DNA of 26,348 bases from JBAYST01 sp041676005 (GTDB lineage Bacteria; Bacillota_I; Bacilli_A; RFN20; CAG-826), in assembly GCA_041676005.1 (NCBI GenBank), contig JBAYST010000008.1, positions 1-26,348 of the forward strand, in the 5' to 3' direction. Shown here in pieces: positions 6,621-13,949 of this stretch; position 1 is the first letter of the stretch; each line of letters opens with the position of its first letter. The position numbers and the translations under genes were made by a program. The notes under the pieces are model-generated. The model was not told where the DNA came from, did no database searches, and saw only the letters and a list, made by a program, of their open reading frames with translations.

Positions 6621-9029
6621 ATGTTTAAAAATAAGGAAACCTTTAAGAAGGAATTTACAGCGCGTATGAACGCGAAGTATGGGATGGATGTCAAATATTC
6701 CCATATTACTGAAAAATATGAAATTTTAGGAGAAATGGTTCGCGACTACGCAAATCTTAATTGGCGAAATACTCACAACAAAGTGATTGAAAAAGAAAAG
6801 AAACAACTCTTCTATTTTTCGATGGAATTCTTAATTGGAAGATTGATGGTCAACAATATGATGAATCTTGGGGTTTATCAAGTAGCGCGTGATGGCTTAA
6901 AAGATTTAGGAACCGATATTCACGAGCTCGAAGAATTAGAAAGTGATGCCGGTTTAGGCAATGGTGGTTTAGGACGATTAGCAGCTTGTTTTTTAGATTC
7001 AATCGCTTCTTTAGGCTATCCCGGTAATGGGAATTGCATTCGCTATGAATATGGATTTTTCCGACAGAAAATCGTCGACGGAAAGCAAAAAGAGCTTCCC
7101 GATCAATGGCTCTCAAATGGAAACGTTTGGGAAGTGAGAAAACCAAAACATGCTGTAGAAGTCAAATTTTACGGTAATCCAGAAACATATGTTAAATCAG
7201 ATGGTGAATTCGGAGTTAGATCAGTCAACGCGGTTTCAATTCGGGCAATGCCCTATGACATTGTGGTCGTCGGATATCAAAACGGAGTGGCTAATACACT
7301 TCGGCTTTGGGCCGCTGAACCAAGTGAACAAAATCTTCCAAAAAACCAGAGTTTTGACGACTATTTGATCACATTGAAAGAAATCACCTACGGTTTATAT
7401 CCAGATGATTCGACCGAACACGGTCGGATTCTCCGTTTAAGACAACAATATTTTCTCGTTTCCGCCGGACTTCAATCGATGATTAAATCGCATTATATCA
7501 ATTACCACACTCTTGATAATTTCTCGGATAAAGTAGTCATTCAACTCAATGATACGCATCCGATTTTAGCGATTCCTGAGATGATGAGAATTTTCATCGA
7601 TGATTATGGTTATGGTTGGGACGCATCATGGGCACAAGTTAAAAAAGTGATGGCGTATACAAACCACACTGTGATGGCGGAAGCTTTAGAAAAATGGCCT
7701 GTGCACTACGTGCAAAAATTAATTCCACGTTGTTATATGATCATCGAAGAAATCGATCGTCGATTTAAGACTGAAATGAGAGAGAAAAATCTCGATGGGG
7801 CAATGAAATATGCGATGTCAATTATCAAAGATGATCAAATCCATATGACAAATTTGGCGATTTACACAGCGTTTTCAGTCAACGGAGTCGCAGCGTTGCA
7901 CACACAGATTTTAGAAAAGACAACTTTTAAAGAATTTTATAGTTACTTGCCAGAAAAATTCAATAACAAGACCAACGGTGTGACACATCGTCGGTGGCTG
8001 GTGAACGCTAATCCGAAATTGACCGAACTTCTCAATAAAAAAATTGGTGATGGTTGGATTAAAGAAATGGAAAAAATTCAAGCCTTTGCAAAATATGAAA
8101 ATGATGAAAAGGTTTTTAAACAACTGCGTGAAATCAAACGCGAAAACAAAATCGCTCTTGCTAAATATATCAAAGAACACAATGACCTCGATGTTGATGT
8201 CGATTCGATTTTTGATGTTCAAATCAAGCGTCTTCACGCCTATAAGCGTCAGCTTTTAAATGTCTTACATGTCATTTATTTATATCAGCGGATGAAGGAA
8301 GATAAAAACTTCAGAATTTATCCTCATACTTTTATCTATGGGGCAAAAGCTGCTCCGAGTTATGTCTATGCTAAAAAAATCATCGAACTGATTTTAGCGG
8401 TGGCAGAAGTTGTTAACAACGATGAAGAAACCAATCATTATTTGAAAATCGTCTTCATCGAAAACTACGGTGTTTCGTCTGCGGAAATCATCATTCCTGC
8501 CGCTGATGTGTCTGAACAAATTTCGACGGCTGGAAAAGAAGCTAGTGGAACGAGCAATATGAAATTGATGATGAATGGAGCGGTGACGTTAGGAACTCTA
8601 GACGGGGCTAATATCGAAATTGCGGAAAGAGCTAAACCAGGAAATAATGTCATCTTCGGACTTGTCGAAACCGAAGTCGATGAAATTCGTCAGAACAATT
8701 CTTATAACCCATGGGACATTTATCATTCTGATTTAAGAGTGAAAAAAGTGATGGAATCGATTTTTCATGGTCCATGGGTTTCTTATGACCAAAATCGGTT
8801 TAAACTCATCTTTGATGAAATCATGAATCACAACGACACATATATGATTTTAAAAGATTTTGCAGCTTATGTTGAAGCTCAAGAAAAGATTCAAGAATTA
8901 TATCAAGATCCAAATAAGTGGGGCAAAATGTGCGTGAATAATATTGCTGCTAGCGGTTATTTTTCAAGTGACCGGACAATCCAACAATACATCGATGAAA
9001 TTTGGCATTTGAGCAAGGTGACAAAATGA
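6621..9029 (+). CDS. glgP: Glycogen/maltodextrin phosphorylase
   Basis: Phosphorolyses alpha-1,4-glucan ends to glucose 1-phosphate, using pyridoxal phosphate. At 802 aa it is the normal GT35 length. Visible blocks: EFLIGRLMVNNMMNLG (ca. 70-85), DAGLGNGGLGRLAACFLDS (ca. 109-127), the substrate-site region around GYPGNGNCIRYEYGFFRQ, QLNDTHP, and EASGTSNMKLMMNGAVTLG with the PLP-binding lysine at K648, then DGANIEI. Ribosome binding site AAGGGG precedes ATG 6621. It is co-transcribed with glgB, which supports a role in storage-glucan use rather than uptake of external maltodextrin; the sequence alone cannot separate the two. Its UGA stop overlaps the next gene's start (ATGA, 9026-9029), so translation is probably coupled. 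Confidence 0.95.
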   Translation: MFKNKETFKKEFTARMNAKYGMDVKYSHITEKYEILGEMVRDYANLNWRNTHNKVIEKEKKQLFYFSMEFLIGRLMVNNMMNLGVYQVARDGLKDLGTDIHELEELESDAGLGNGGLGRLAACFLDSIASLGYPGNGNCIRYEYGFFRQKIVDGKQKELPDQWLSNGNVWEVRKPKHAVEVKFYGNPETYVKSDGEFGVRSVNAVSIRAMPYDIVVVGYQNGVANTLRLWAAEPSEQNLPKNQSFDDYLITLKEITYGLYPDDSTEHGRILRLRQQYFLVSAGLQSMIKSHYINYHTLDNFSDKVVIQLNDTHPILAIPEMMRIFIDDYGYGWDASWAQVKKVMAYTNHTVMAEALEKWPVHYVQKLIPRCYMIIEEIDRRFKTEMREKNLDGAMKYAMSIIKDDQIHMTNLAIYTAFSVNGVAALHTQILEKTTFKEFYSYLPEKFNNKTNGVTHRRWLVNANPKLTELLNKKIGDGWIKEMEKIQAFAKYENDEKVFKQLREIKRENKIALAKYIKEHNDLDVDVDSIFDVQIKRLHAYKRQLLNVLHVIYLYQRMKEDKNFRIYPHTFIYGAKAAPSYVYAKKIIELILAVAEVVNNDEETNHYLKIVFIENYGVSSAEIIIPAADVSEQISTAGKEASGTSNMKLMMNGAVTLGTLDGANIEIAERAKPGNNVIFGLVETEVDEIRQNNSYNPWDIYHSDLRVKKVMESIFHGPWVSYDQNRFKLIFDEIMNHNDTYMILKDFAAYVEAQEKIQELYQDPNKWGKMCVNNIAASGYFSSDRTIQQYIDEIWHLSKVTK

Positions 9030-9526
9030 GCCAAAAAATAGATTTAACATCACTATATGAGGCACAACAAAAACTCGATTTGAGAATTGCAAAAAATCAC
9101 AATATCACTTACGAGAAAACACGGACCGATCGTCTCATTGCCCTTCTTGTTGAAATATGCGAGTGGGCTAATGAAACCCGCTGCTTTAAATATTGGTCAT
9201 ATAAAAGTTCTTCGCCAAAAGAAATTACAATTGAAGAATACGTCGATGCCTTGCACTTTTTCTTATCTTTAGGAATCGACATCAAAACTAGTTTTGTGAT
9301 ATACTTATTATCTTCAAATGAGGCAAAAACTCTCAGCGAAGATTTTCTTGAACTATTTGTCCTTTATGGAGATTTCTTGAAGGCTCAAGACGATAAAACT
9401 TATCAAAAAGCCTTTGGAAAATTCATCGATATGAGTTTGAAATGCGGATTTTCTTGGACTGAAGTCATCGAGGCTTATAAACGAAAATTGGATATCAATT
9501 TCAAACGACAAGAAAATAATTATTAA
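9026..9526 (+). CDS. Dimeric dUTP diphosphatase (dUTPase_2, MazG-like fold)
   Basis: Predicted to hydrolyse dUTP to dUMP and pyrophosphate, keeping uracil out of DNA and supplying dTMP synthesis. 166 aa from ATG 9026. Matches the all-alpha NTP-pyrophosphatase family: LYEAQQKLDLRIAKNH at the N-terminus, the metal-binding ExxE at E43/E46 in LLVEICEWANE, FKYWS, and the second metal motif at E71/D74 in EEYVDALHFFLSLG. Start choice: AAGGTG (9015-9020) is well placed for 9026, and ATG overlaps the glgP UGA. An in-frame ATG at 9002 would add eight residues from within glgP with no ribosome binding site. Finding it coupled to glycogen genes is unusual and may only reflect compaction. The specificity (dUTP rather than dCTP or another nucleotide) rests on family resemblance. 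Confidence 0.85.
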   Translation: MSQKIDLTSLYEAQQKLDLRIAKNHNITYEKTRTDRLIALLVEICEWANETRCFKYWSYKSSSPKEITIEEYVDALHFFLSLGIDIKTSFVIYLLSSNEAKTLSEDFLELFVLYGDFLKAQDDKTYQKAFGKFIDMSLKCGFSWTEVIEAYKRKLDINFKRQENNY

Positions 9527-9544
9527 TTATTTAGGAGAAACAAT

Positions 9545-10633
9545 ATGTTAGACAAAAAAAACTTAGCACTTTTAAAGAAATTAAGTGAAGTAAAGGGCAT
9601 TTCTGGCAATGAAAAAGAAGTCGCTAGAATCGTCCATGAAGAAATCAAAGATGTCGCAAGTCGAATCGAATACGATAATCTCGGATCGATCATCGCTCAT
9701 CGCGATGGAAAAAATGGCGAACCGCTTGTCATGTTAGCGGCTCATATGGATGAAGTTGGATTCGTCGTCAAGTCAATCGAAGCTAGTGGTTTAATTCGCA
9801 TTCACCCAATTGGTGGATGGTATAACCATGTCATTTTGGCTGAGAACTTCATTCTTAAAACCCGTGAAGGAAAAGAGTTTTTCGCAGTGACTGGAGCCCA
9901 ACCTCCACATGGAATGACCGCAGAACAAAGATCAAAAGTCCTCGAAATCAAAGATATGTATTTAGACATCGGAGTGAGTGATAAAAAAATGGCCGAAAGT
10001 TTAGGAATTCGACCTGGCGATACTGTTACTCCGTATCAAGAATTTCGTGTTTTAGCTGATGGAAAAACTTTACTCGGAAAAGCGTGGGATGACCGCGTCG
10101 GTCTTGCAATTGGAATCTCTGCTTTTCAAGAACTCGCAAAAGAACCACACGCTGCTAATTTAGCATTAGTCGGAACCGTTCAAGAAGAAGTCGGACTTCG
10201 AGGTGCAAAAACCGCGGCCAGCCGCGTGAAGCCTGATATTGCTATCGCTTTAGATGTGACTATGTCACACGATTTGCCAGGTTCTCCTGATGAGCCTTGC
10301 AAGTTAGGTGCTGGACCAGCGTTATCACTTATGGATGGAAGTGTCATCGCGCATCGCGGACTTTTTGAACTTGTCGAAAAAATTGCAAAAGAACATAAAA
10401 TTCCTTATACATACGATTTACTTACCGCCGGAGGAACTGATTCTGGTGAAATTCATAAAACCGGAGATGGAGTTATCACGATGACGATTTCTCTAGCGTG
10501 TCGTTATTTCCACAGTCATGTTTCTCTTGTCAATTACGATGACTTTGTCAATGCGGTTAAACTCATCGTCGAAGTCGTTAAAGCGATTGACCAGAAGACT
10601 TTAAAACAACTCAGAGAAAGTAAATATCAATAA
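9545..10633 (+). CDS. M42 family metallo-aminopeptidase (PepA/FrvX/cellulase-M type)
   Basis: Cytosolic dinuclear-metal aminopeptidase that trims short peptides; the family forms dodecameric tetrahedral shells. At 362 aa it is full length. Metal and catalytic residues seen: H67 and D69 in AAHMDEVGF, bridging D182 in KAWDDRVG, general base E214 and ligand E215 in VQEEVGLRGA, D237 in ALDVT, and H323 in CRYFHSH. GGTDSGEIH matches the substrate-pocket block. The usual HSPxE near the C-terminal histidine reads HSHVS. AGGAG precedes ATG 9545, 18 nt after the dUTPase gene, so it is the last gene of the glgB operon before the terminator. Which residue it prefers (Glu/Asp, Leu or Lys) is not decidable here. 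Confidence 0.9.
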   Translation: MLDKKNLALLKKLSEVKGISGNEKEVARIVHEEIKDVASRIEYDNLGSIIAHRDGKNGEPLVMLAAHMDEVGFVVKSIEASGLIRIHPIGGWYNHVILAENFILKTREGKEFFAVTGAQPPHGMTAEQRSKVLEIKDMYLDIGVSDKKMAESLGIRPGDTVTPYQEFRVLADGKTLLGKAWDDRVGLAIGISAFQELAKEPHAANLALVGTVQEEVGLRGAKTAASRVKPDIAIALDVTMSHDLPGSPDEPCKLGAGPALSLMDGSVIAHRGLFELVEKIAKEHKIPYTYDLLTAGGTDSGEIHKTGDGVITMTISLACRYFHSHVSLVNYDDFVNAVKLIVEVVKAIDQKTLKQLRESKYQ

Positions 10634-10662
10634 GCAAAGACTTTATAAAGTTAAACAAAGAC

Positions 10663-10693
10663 AAAAAAGGCACGGTCGATACCGCGCCTTTTT
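10663..10693. terminator. Bidirectional terminator between convergent genes
   Basis: GGCACGGT-CGAT-ACCGCGCC (10669-10688) forms an 8-position stem with one A×C mismatch. An A6 run precedes it (10663-10668) and a T5 run follows, so it can terminate both the plus-strand M42 gene (stop 10633) and the minus-strand DUF523 gene (stop 10702). Confidence 0.9.
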
Positions 10694-10701
10694 ATTTTTT
10701 A

Positions 10702-11142
10702 TTAGTTTTCTTCCAAGAAATCTTCAATGTCTTTGTCGCTGATCACTCTAATTCCTTTAGAGAGTAGATAAGCGGTGGTGATTCCTTGTCCAGGAACCAT
10801 CTTTCCATCGAAATCACCATTATGAATCTCACTCACCCCACAAGAAGGTGAGCCATCTTTTAAAATTGCAATGTCGATACCAAGATAATTACAAACATTC
10901 CAAGCGAGCTCTGCTCCTTTAAGAAAAAACCTCGTCAAATCCTTACCGTCTTGACGGATGACTTTATCTTTTTTTATTTCACTTGGTTGTCTAGGAATCC
11001 GCAAACCACTTTCAACTTCAGGACAAAAAGGAACGAGTTCATATTTTTCCATTAAGTTTTTCACTAAAGGATTATAAGAACTCTTTCCGTCATAGCGAGT
11101 TTTATCGCCGATTAAGCATGCGCTGATGAGTATTTTTTTCAT
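10702..11142 (-). CDS. DUF523 family protein (TudS-like [4Fe-4S] desulfidase family)
   Basis: 146 aa, a single DUF523 domain. Family marks: SACLIG...RYDGK at the N-terminus (C9), FCPEVESGLRIPRQPSEI (C40) and KDGSPSCGVSEI (C101). A characterised DUF523 member, TudS, uses three conserved cysteines to hold a [4Fe-4S] cluster and removes sulfur from thiouracil. The three cysteines here fit that pattern, but the physiological substrate is unknown. One possibility is salvage of thiolated uracil bases from tRNA breakdown (inference). It converges on the M42 gene through a shared terminator and diverges from the metalloprotease gene. There is no clear Shine-Dalgarno before ATG 11142, and the predicted transcript leader is only about 11 nt. 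Confidence 0.85.
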   Translation of the reverse strand: MKKILISACLIGDKTRYDGKSSYNPLVKNLMEKYELVPFCPEVESGLRIPRQPSEIKKDKVIRQDGKDLTRFFLKGAELAWNVCNYLGIDIAILKDGSPSCGVSEIHNGDFDGKMVPGQGITTAYLLSKGIRVISDKDIEDFLEEN

Positions 11143-11159
11143 AAAATGAACCGTCTCAT

Positions 11160-11188
11160 ATTTTATATTTGTCAGCGGTTATTTACAA
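11160..11188 (-). promoter_or_regulatory. DUF523 promoter overlapping the divergent ygjP promoter
   Basis: On the minus strand TTGTAA (11188-11183), a 17-nt spacer and TAAAAT (11165-11160). The predicted start near 11153 gives a leader of about 11 nt. The element interleaves with the plus-strand promoter at 11169-11197. Confidence 0.6.
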
Positions 11189-11197
11189 GGTTAAAAT
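11169..11197 (+). promoter_or_regulatory. Metalloprotease-gene promoter, predicted leaderless
   Basis: TTGTCA (11169-11174), a 17-nt spacer and TAAAAT (11192-11197). Seven bases past the -10 is 11204, the A of the start codon, so the mRNA would be leaderless or nearly so. This agrees with the absence of a Shine-Dalgarno sequence before that ATG. Confidence 0.6.
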
Positions 11198-11203
11198 AAA
11201 CAC

Positions 11204-11857
11204 ATGCGATTTAAAGAGCCTAAAGAGAAGAAATTTGTGTTAAATGATGATCAATATGATGTAGTCATCGTTTACAAACCTTTTAAAAAAACGATTTCTT
11301 ACCGATATCGAGATGGGAAGTTTTTTGTTTCTGCTCCTACTTTTTGTTCTTATCTAACGATTGAAAAAGGTTTGATAAAATTTGCGCCACGTCTATTAAA
11401 AGCCACAACGAAACCATCTCCTTATTTTGATAATAATGTTTATCTTTTCGGGCACGTTTATTCTTTAGAAAAAGGGCAAATCACCTTTCCAAATAACATC
11501 ACGATTGATTTTGAAAATCGAATCGATTTTGAAAAGAAACTCAAAAAGTTCTTCTTAAAATTTGTTACTGAATTAGTGAGAATCAATGAAGCGAAAATGA
11601 ATATTCCTCCAAATAATGTTCGAGTTAGGAAGATGAAAACCCGATATGGAAGCAATTCAAAGAAAACGAAAACTATTTGTTTAAATTTGGAACTCGTTCA
11701 TTACGAATTAGAGATCATTAACGCAATTGTCATCCACGAATTAGCGCATTGTCTTGTCTTTGACCATTCAAAGAAATTCTACGATGTAATCTATCAATAT
11801 TGTCCGAATTACAAGGAACTACATAAAGCATTGAGAAAGGGAGAATTTCATCGATGA
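11204..11857 (+). CDS. YgjP-like (DUF45/M48-related) zinc metallopeptidase
   Basis: 217 aa. The C-terminal half carries the YgjP/DUF45 signature: RKMKTRYGSNS (usual form RWGSCS), INAIVIHELAHCLVFDHSKKFYDVI with HExxH ligands H178, E179 and H182, and a third-ligand candidate H188. No signal peptide or membrane segment is seen, so it is probably cytosolic. The substrate is unknown; the family is widespread and its role is poorly defined. ATG 11204 has no ribosome binding site; a GTG 36 nt downstream is an alternative start with only a weak purine stretch upstream. Its stop overlaps the next start (ATGA, 11854-11857), giving a two-gene operon with the rRNA methyltransferase. Confidence 0.82.
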   Translation: MRFKEPKEKKFVLNDDQYDVVIVYKPFKKTISYRYRDGKFFVSAPTFCSYLTIEKGLIKFAPRLLKATTKPSPYFDNNVYLFGHVYSLEKGQITFPNNITIDFENRIDFEKKLKKFFLKFVTELVRINEAKMNIPPNNVRVRKMKTRYGSNSKKTKTICLNLELVHYELEIINAIVIHELAHCLVFDHSKKFYDVIYQYCPNYKELHKALRKGEFHR

Positions 11858-12585
11858 ATAATAAAATTGTCTCTAGACAAAACGCGCGTGTTCTTCACGC
11901 TTGTCAACTGAAAAAAGAAAAGGAAAGACTCCTCCACGGTGAGTTTTTACTCGAAGGTAAATTCGCCTTAGAAATGGGATTAAAAAACAATTTGGTCAAA
12001 GAGATATTCACGACTAAAAATCTCAATATTTCATCATCGACTATAACCATCAATTACGTTGATCAAAAAGTGATGGATAAACTCTCGGAAGAAAAAACTC
12101 CAGAAGGGTTAGTATTCATTGCAAAAATTCCTCAATTTGAAGATAAAAAATATCAAAAAATCATCTATCTAGACCATCTCAATGACCCGGGTAATCTTGG
12201 GACAATCATCCGTACTGCACTTGGTTTAGGGGTTGATGCGGTGTATTTATCTAAAGATAGTGTTTCGCCTTTTAATCATAAAGCACTTGCAGCATCGAAA
12301 GGGGCAATTTTCGAAATGCCGATTTTTATCAAAGAAATAAACGAAATCAAAAAGCTCAAAAAAGATGGTTACCAAATCATCGCGACTTCGTTGAGAGAAA
12401 ACGCTATTTATTTGGGCGATTTCCAAAGTGAGAAGCCGTTTATTTGTATTTTTGGAAACGAGTCACAAGGTGTTAGCGAAGAACTTTTAAATCTCGCTGA
12501 TGTCGAAATCAAAATTCCAATTCAAAACATCGATTCTTTTAATGTGGCTGTGAGTGTTGGAATTGTCGTTTATAACTTAAAGTAG
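11854..12585 (+). CDS. SpoU/TrmH family RNA 2'-O-ribose methyltransferase
   Basis: Predicted to methylate a ribose 2'-hydroxyl in rRNA (or tRNA) with S-adenosylmethionine. 243 aa. An N-terminal SpoU substrate-binding domain (about 1-90, with HGEFLLEGKFALEMGL) is followed by the knotted SPOUT domain: motif 1 DPGNLGTIIRTALGLG (N114, R120), motif 2 CIFGNESQGVSEE (E203) and motif 3 IPIQNIDSFNVAVSVGIV (N230). GGGAG lies 10 nt before ATG 11854, inside the upstream gene. It resembles the RlmB/YsgA group found beside pheST in many Firmicutes, and the next genes here are indeed pheS-pheT. The exact target nucleotide is not decidable. Confidence 0.88.
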   Translation: MNNKIVSRQNARVLHACQLKKEKERLLHGEFLLEGKFALEMGLKNNLVKEIFTTKNLNISSSTITINYVDQKVMDKLSEEKTPEGLVFIAKIPQFEDKKYQKIIYLDHLNDPGNLGTIIRTALGLGVDAVYLSKDSVSPFNHKALAASKGAIFEMPIFIKEINEIKKLKKDGYQIIATSLRENAIYLGDFQSEKPFICIFGNESQGVSEELLNLADVEIKIPIQNIDSFNVAVSVGIVVYNLK

Positions 12586-12650
12586 TCAAAACCCGCCTTA
12601 TTATTCCAATGTGCGTAAGTGAATTTTTAATCTTAAAAATCAGTTATCTA

Positions 12651-12659
12651 TGCTATAAT
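12651..12659 (+). promoter_or_regulatory. Extended -10 promoter of pheS-pheT
   Basis: TGC-TATAAT (12651-12659) is a perfect extended -10. There is no good -35 at the normal distance. The predicted start at about 12665 lies just before the T-box leader. Confidence 0.7.
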
Positions 12660-12664
12660 ACCTT

Positions 12665-12873
12665 AGCATTGATGAGGAGTAGTACTCGGATTTTGAGTGG
12701 AAAGGGAGAGACGATTAGTGAGACCGTCTCACACTTCATCCCGACGAATTCACCTCTGAGCGTAAACTTAATCGTTTCGTCTTCCAGCGTTAATGGAAAA
12801 AGAGGTCAAAAAATTTGATGAAATAAGGTGGTACCGCGACATGTTCGCCCTTAGGTATTACCTTTTATTTTTT
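12665..12873 (+). promoter_or_regulatory. T-box leader, phenylalanine specifier, upstream of pheS
   Basis: tRNA-sensing antitermination leader. In Stem I, GAGG-AGTAGTA on the 5' side faces CGAA-TTC-A-CCTC on the 3' side. This puts TTC (Phe) at 12749-12751 in the specifier loop, opposite an AGTA motif. An apical GAGACG/CGTCTC arm carries loop ATTAGTGAGAC. A TCTTCCA/TGGAA-type Stem III follows. The T-box AAGGTGGTACCGCG starts at 12826; its AAGG can pair with CCTTA (12849-12853) as antiterminator. Uncharged tRNA-Phe should favour readthrough into pheS, which agrees with the specifier. Confidence 0.9.
12826..12873 (+). terminator. T-box attenuator of pheS
   Basis: AAGGTGGTACC (12826-12836) pairs over 11 positions, two of them G·U, with GGTATTACCTT (12854-12864), followed by a T-rich run to 12873. 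The terminator stem consumes the T-box sequence itself. An inner GCGA/TCGC helix lies in the loop. Confidence 0.8.
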
Positions 12874-12887
12874 AAGGAGAAGAACTT

Positions 12888-13934
12888 ATGGAACATCTAA
12901 AAGTCAAAGAGATTCTACAAGAAGCTTTAAAAGAAATTGATCGATTGACTCTCGATTCTTCTTTTGAAGAAATTCAAAATCTTCGTAACAAGTACCTAGC
13001 AAAGAAGTCACCTTTAATGACGTTAATGGCTACTTTGGGCACTTTAGCACCTGAAGAAAGAAAATCTTTAGGTCAAGAAATAAACGAAACGAAGAATAAA
13101 ATTTCTTTTGCACTTGAATCAAAGGTAAACGAAATTGAAAAATATCAACTCGACAAAAAATTAAAAAACGAACAAATCGATCTTTCACTTCCGGGCCGAA
13201 CTTATGAAAGTGGAGCGAAAAATCCTTTTTATCTCATCCGGGATGAAATCATCGAAATTTTTATTAGCATGGGTTATGAAGTGGTGGAAGGTCCAGAAGT
13301 TGAAACTGATGAAAACAATTTCACCTTATTAAATATCCCTCAAGACCATCCTGCTAGAGATATGCAAGATTCGTTTTATATCAATGAAAACCTTCTCCTT
13401 AGAACGCACACATCTCCCGTTCAAGCGCGAACGATGAAAGAGAGAAGTGGAGAACCGATTAAAGTGATTTGCCCGGGTAAAACATATCGCCGAGATGACG
13501 ATGATGCAACACACTCACACCAATTTGCTCAAGTTGAAGGTCTTGTGATCGATAAAGATATTTCTCTTAGCGATTTAAAAGGAACACTTGAATTATTTGC
13601 AAAAAGAATGTTTGGAGACAAACGTGAAATTCGTCTTCGCAGTTCCTTTTTTCCGTTTACTGAGCCAAGTGTTGAAGTCGATATCACCTGCGCTAACTGC
13701 GGTGGGAAAGGCTGCTCGATGTGCAAAGGAACTGGATATATCGAAATTCTCGGTGCTGGGATGGTCCATCCAAATGTTTTAAAAATCAATGGTTACGATC
13801 CAAAAGAATATACAGGTTTTGCCTTTGGAGTCGGAATAGAAAGAGTTGCTATTCTCCGCTACGGCATCGATGACATCCGCAGATTTTATCAAAACGATGT
13901 TCGTTTTTTAGAGCAATTCAAAAAGAAAATTTAA
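12888..13934 (+). CDS. pheS: Phenylalanyl-tRNA synthetase alpha subunit
   Basis: Catalytic subunit of the (alpha-beta)2 PheRS that charges tRNA-Phe. At 348 aa it is normal. An N-terminal coiled-coil arm (about 1-85) precedes the class II core: LLRTHTSPVQARTM, motif 2 PGKTYRRDDDDATHSHQFAQ, FFPFTEPSVEVD, a short Cys-rich insert CANCGGKGCSMCKGTGY common in Bacilli, EILGAGMVHP, and motif 3 GFAFGVGIERVAILRYGIDDIR. AAGGAGA lies 7 nt before ATG 12888. It is controlled by the Phe T-box directly upstream and followed 15 nt later by pheT. Confidence 0.98.
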   Translation: MEHLKVKEILQEALKEIDRLTLDSSFEEIQNLRNKYLAKKSPLMTLMATLGTLAPEERKSLGQEINETKNKISFALESKVNEIEKYQLDKKLKNEQIDLSLPGRTYESGAKNPFYLIRDEIIEIFISMGYEVVEGPEVETDENNFTLLNIPQDHPARDMQDSFYINENLLLRTHTSPVQARTMKERSGEPIKVICPGKTYRRDDDDATHSHQFAQVEGLVIDKDISLSDLKGTLELFAKRMFGDKREIRLRSSFFPFTEPSVEVDITCANCGGKGCSMCKGTGYIEILGAGMVHPNVLKINGYDPKEYTGFAFGVGIERVAILRYGIDDIRRFYQNDVRFLEQFKKKI

Positions 13935-13949
13935 TGGAGGAAAACGAAA

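Noticed and set aside
9002..9025. Earlier in-frame ATG for the dUTPase gene
   Set aside because: It extends into glgP with no ribosome site; AAGGTG is spaced correctly for ATG 9026, which overlaps the glgP stop.
12609..12818. 69-codon plus-strand ORF before pheS
   Set aside because: It lies across the Phe T-box leader and starts upstream of the predicted transcript start; no ribosome site, and the RNA structure explains the sequence.
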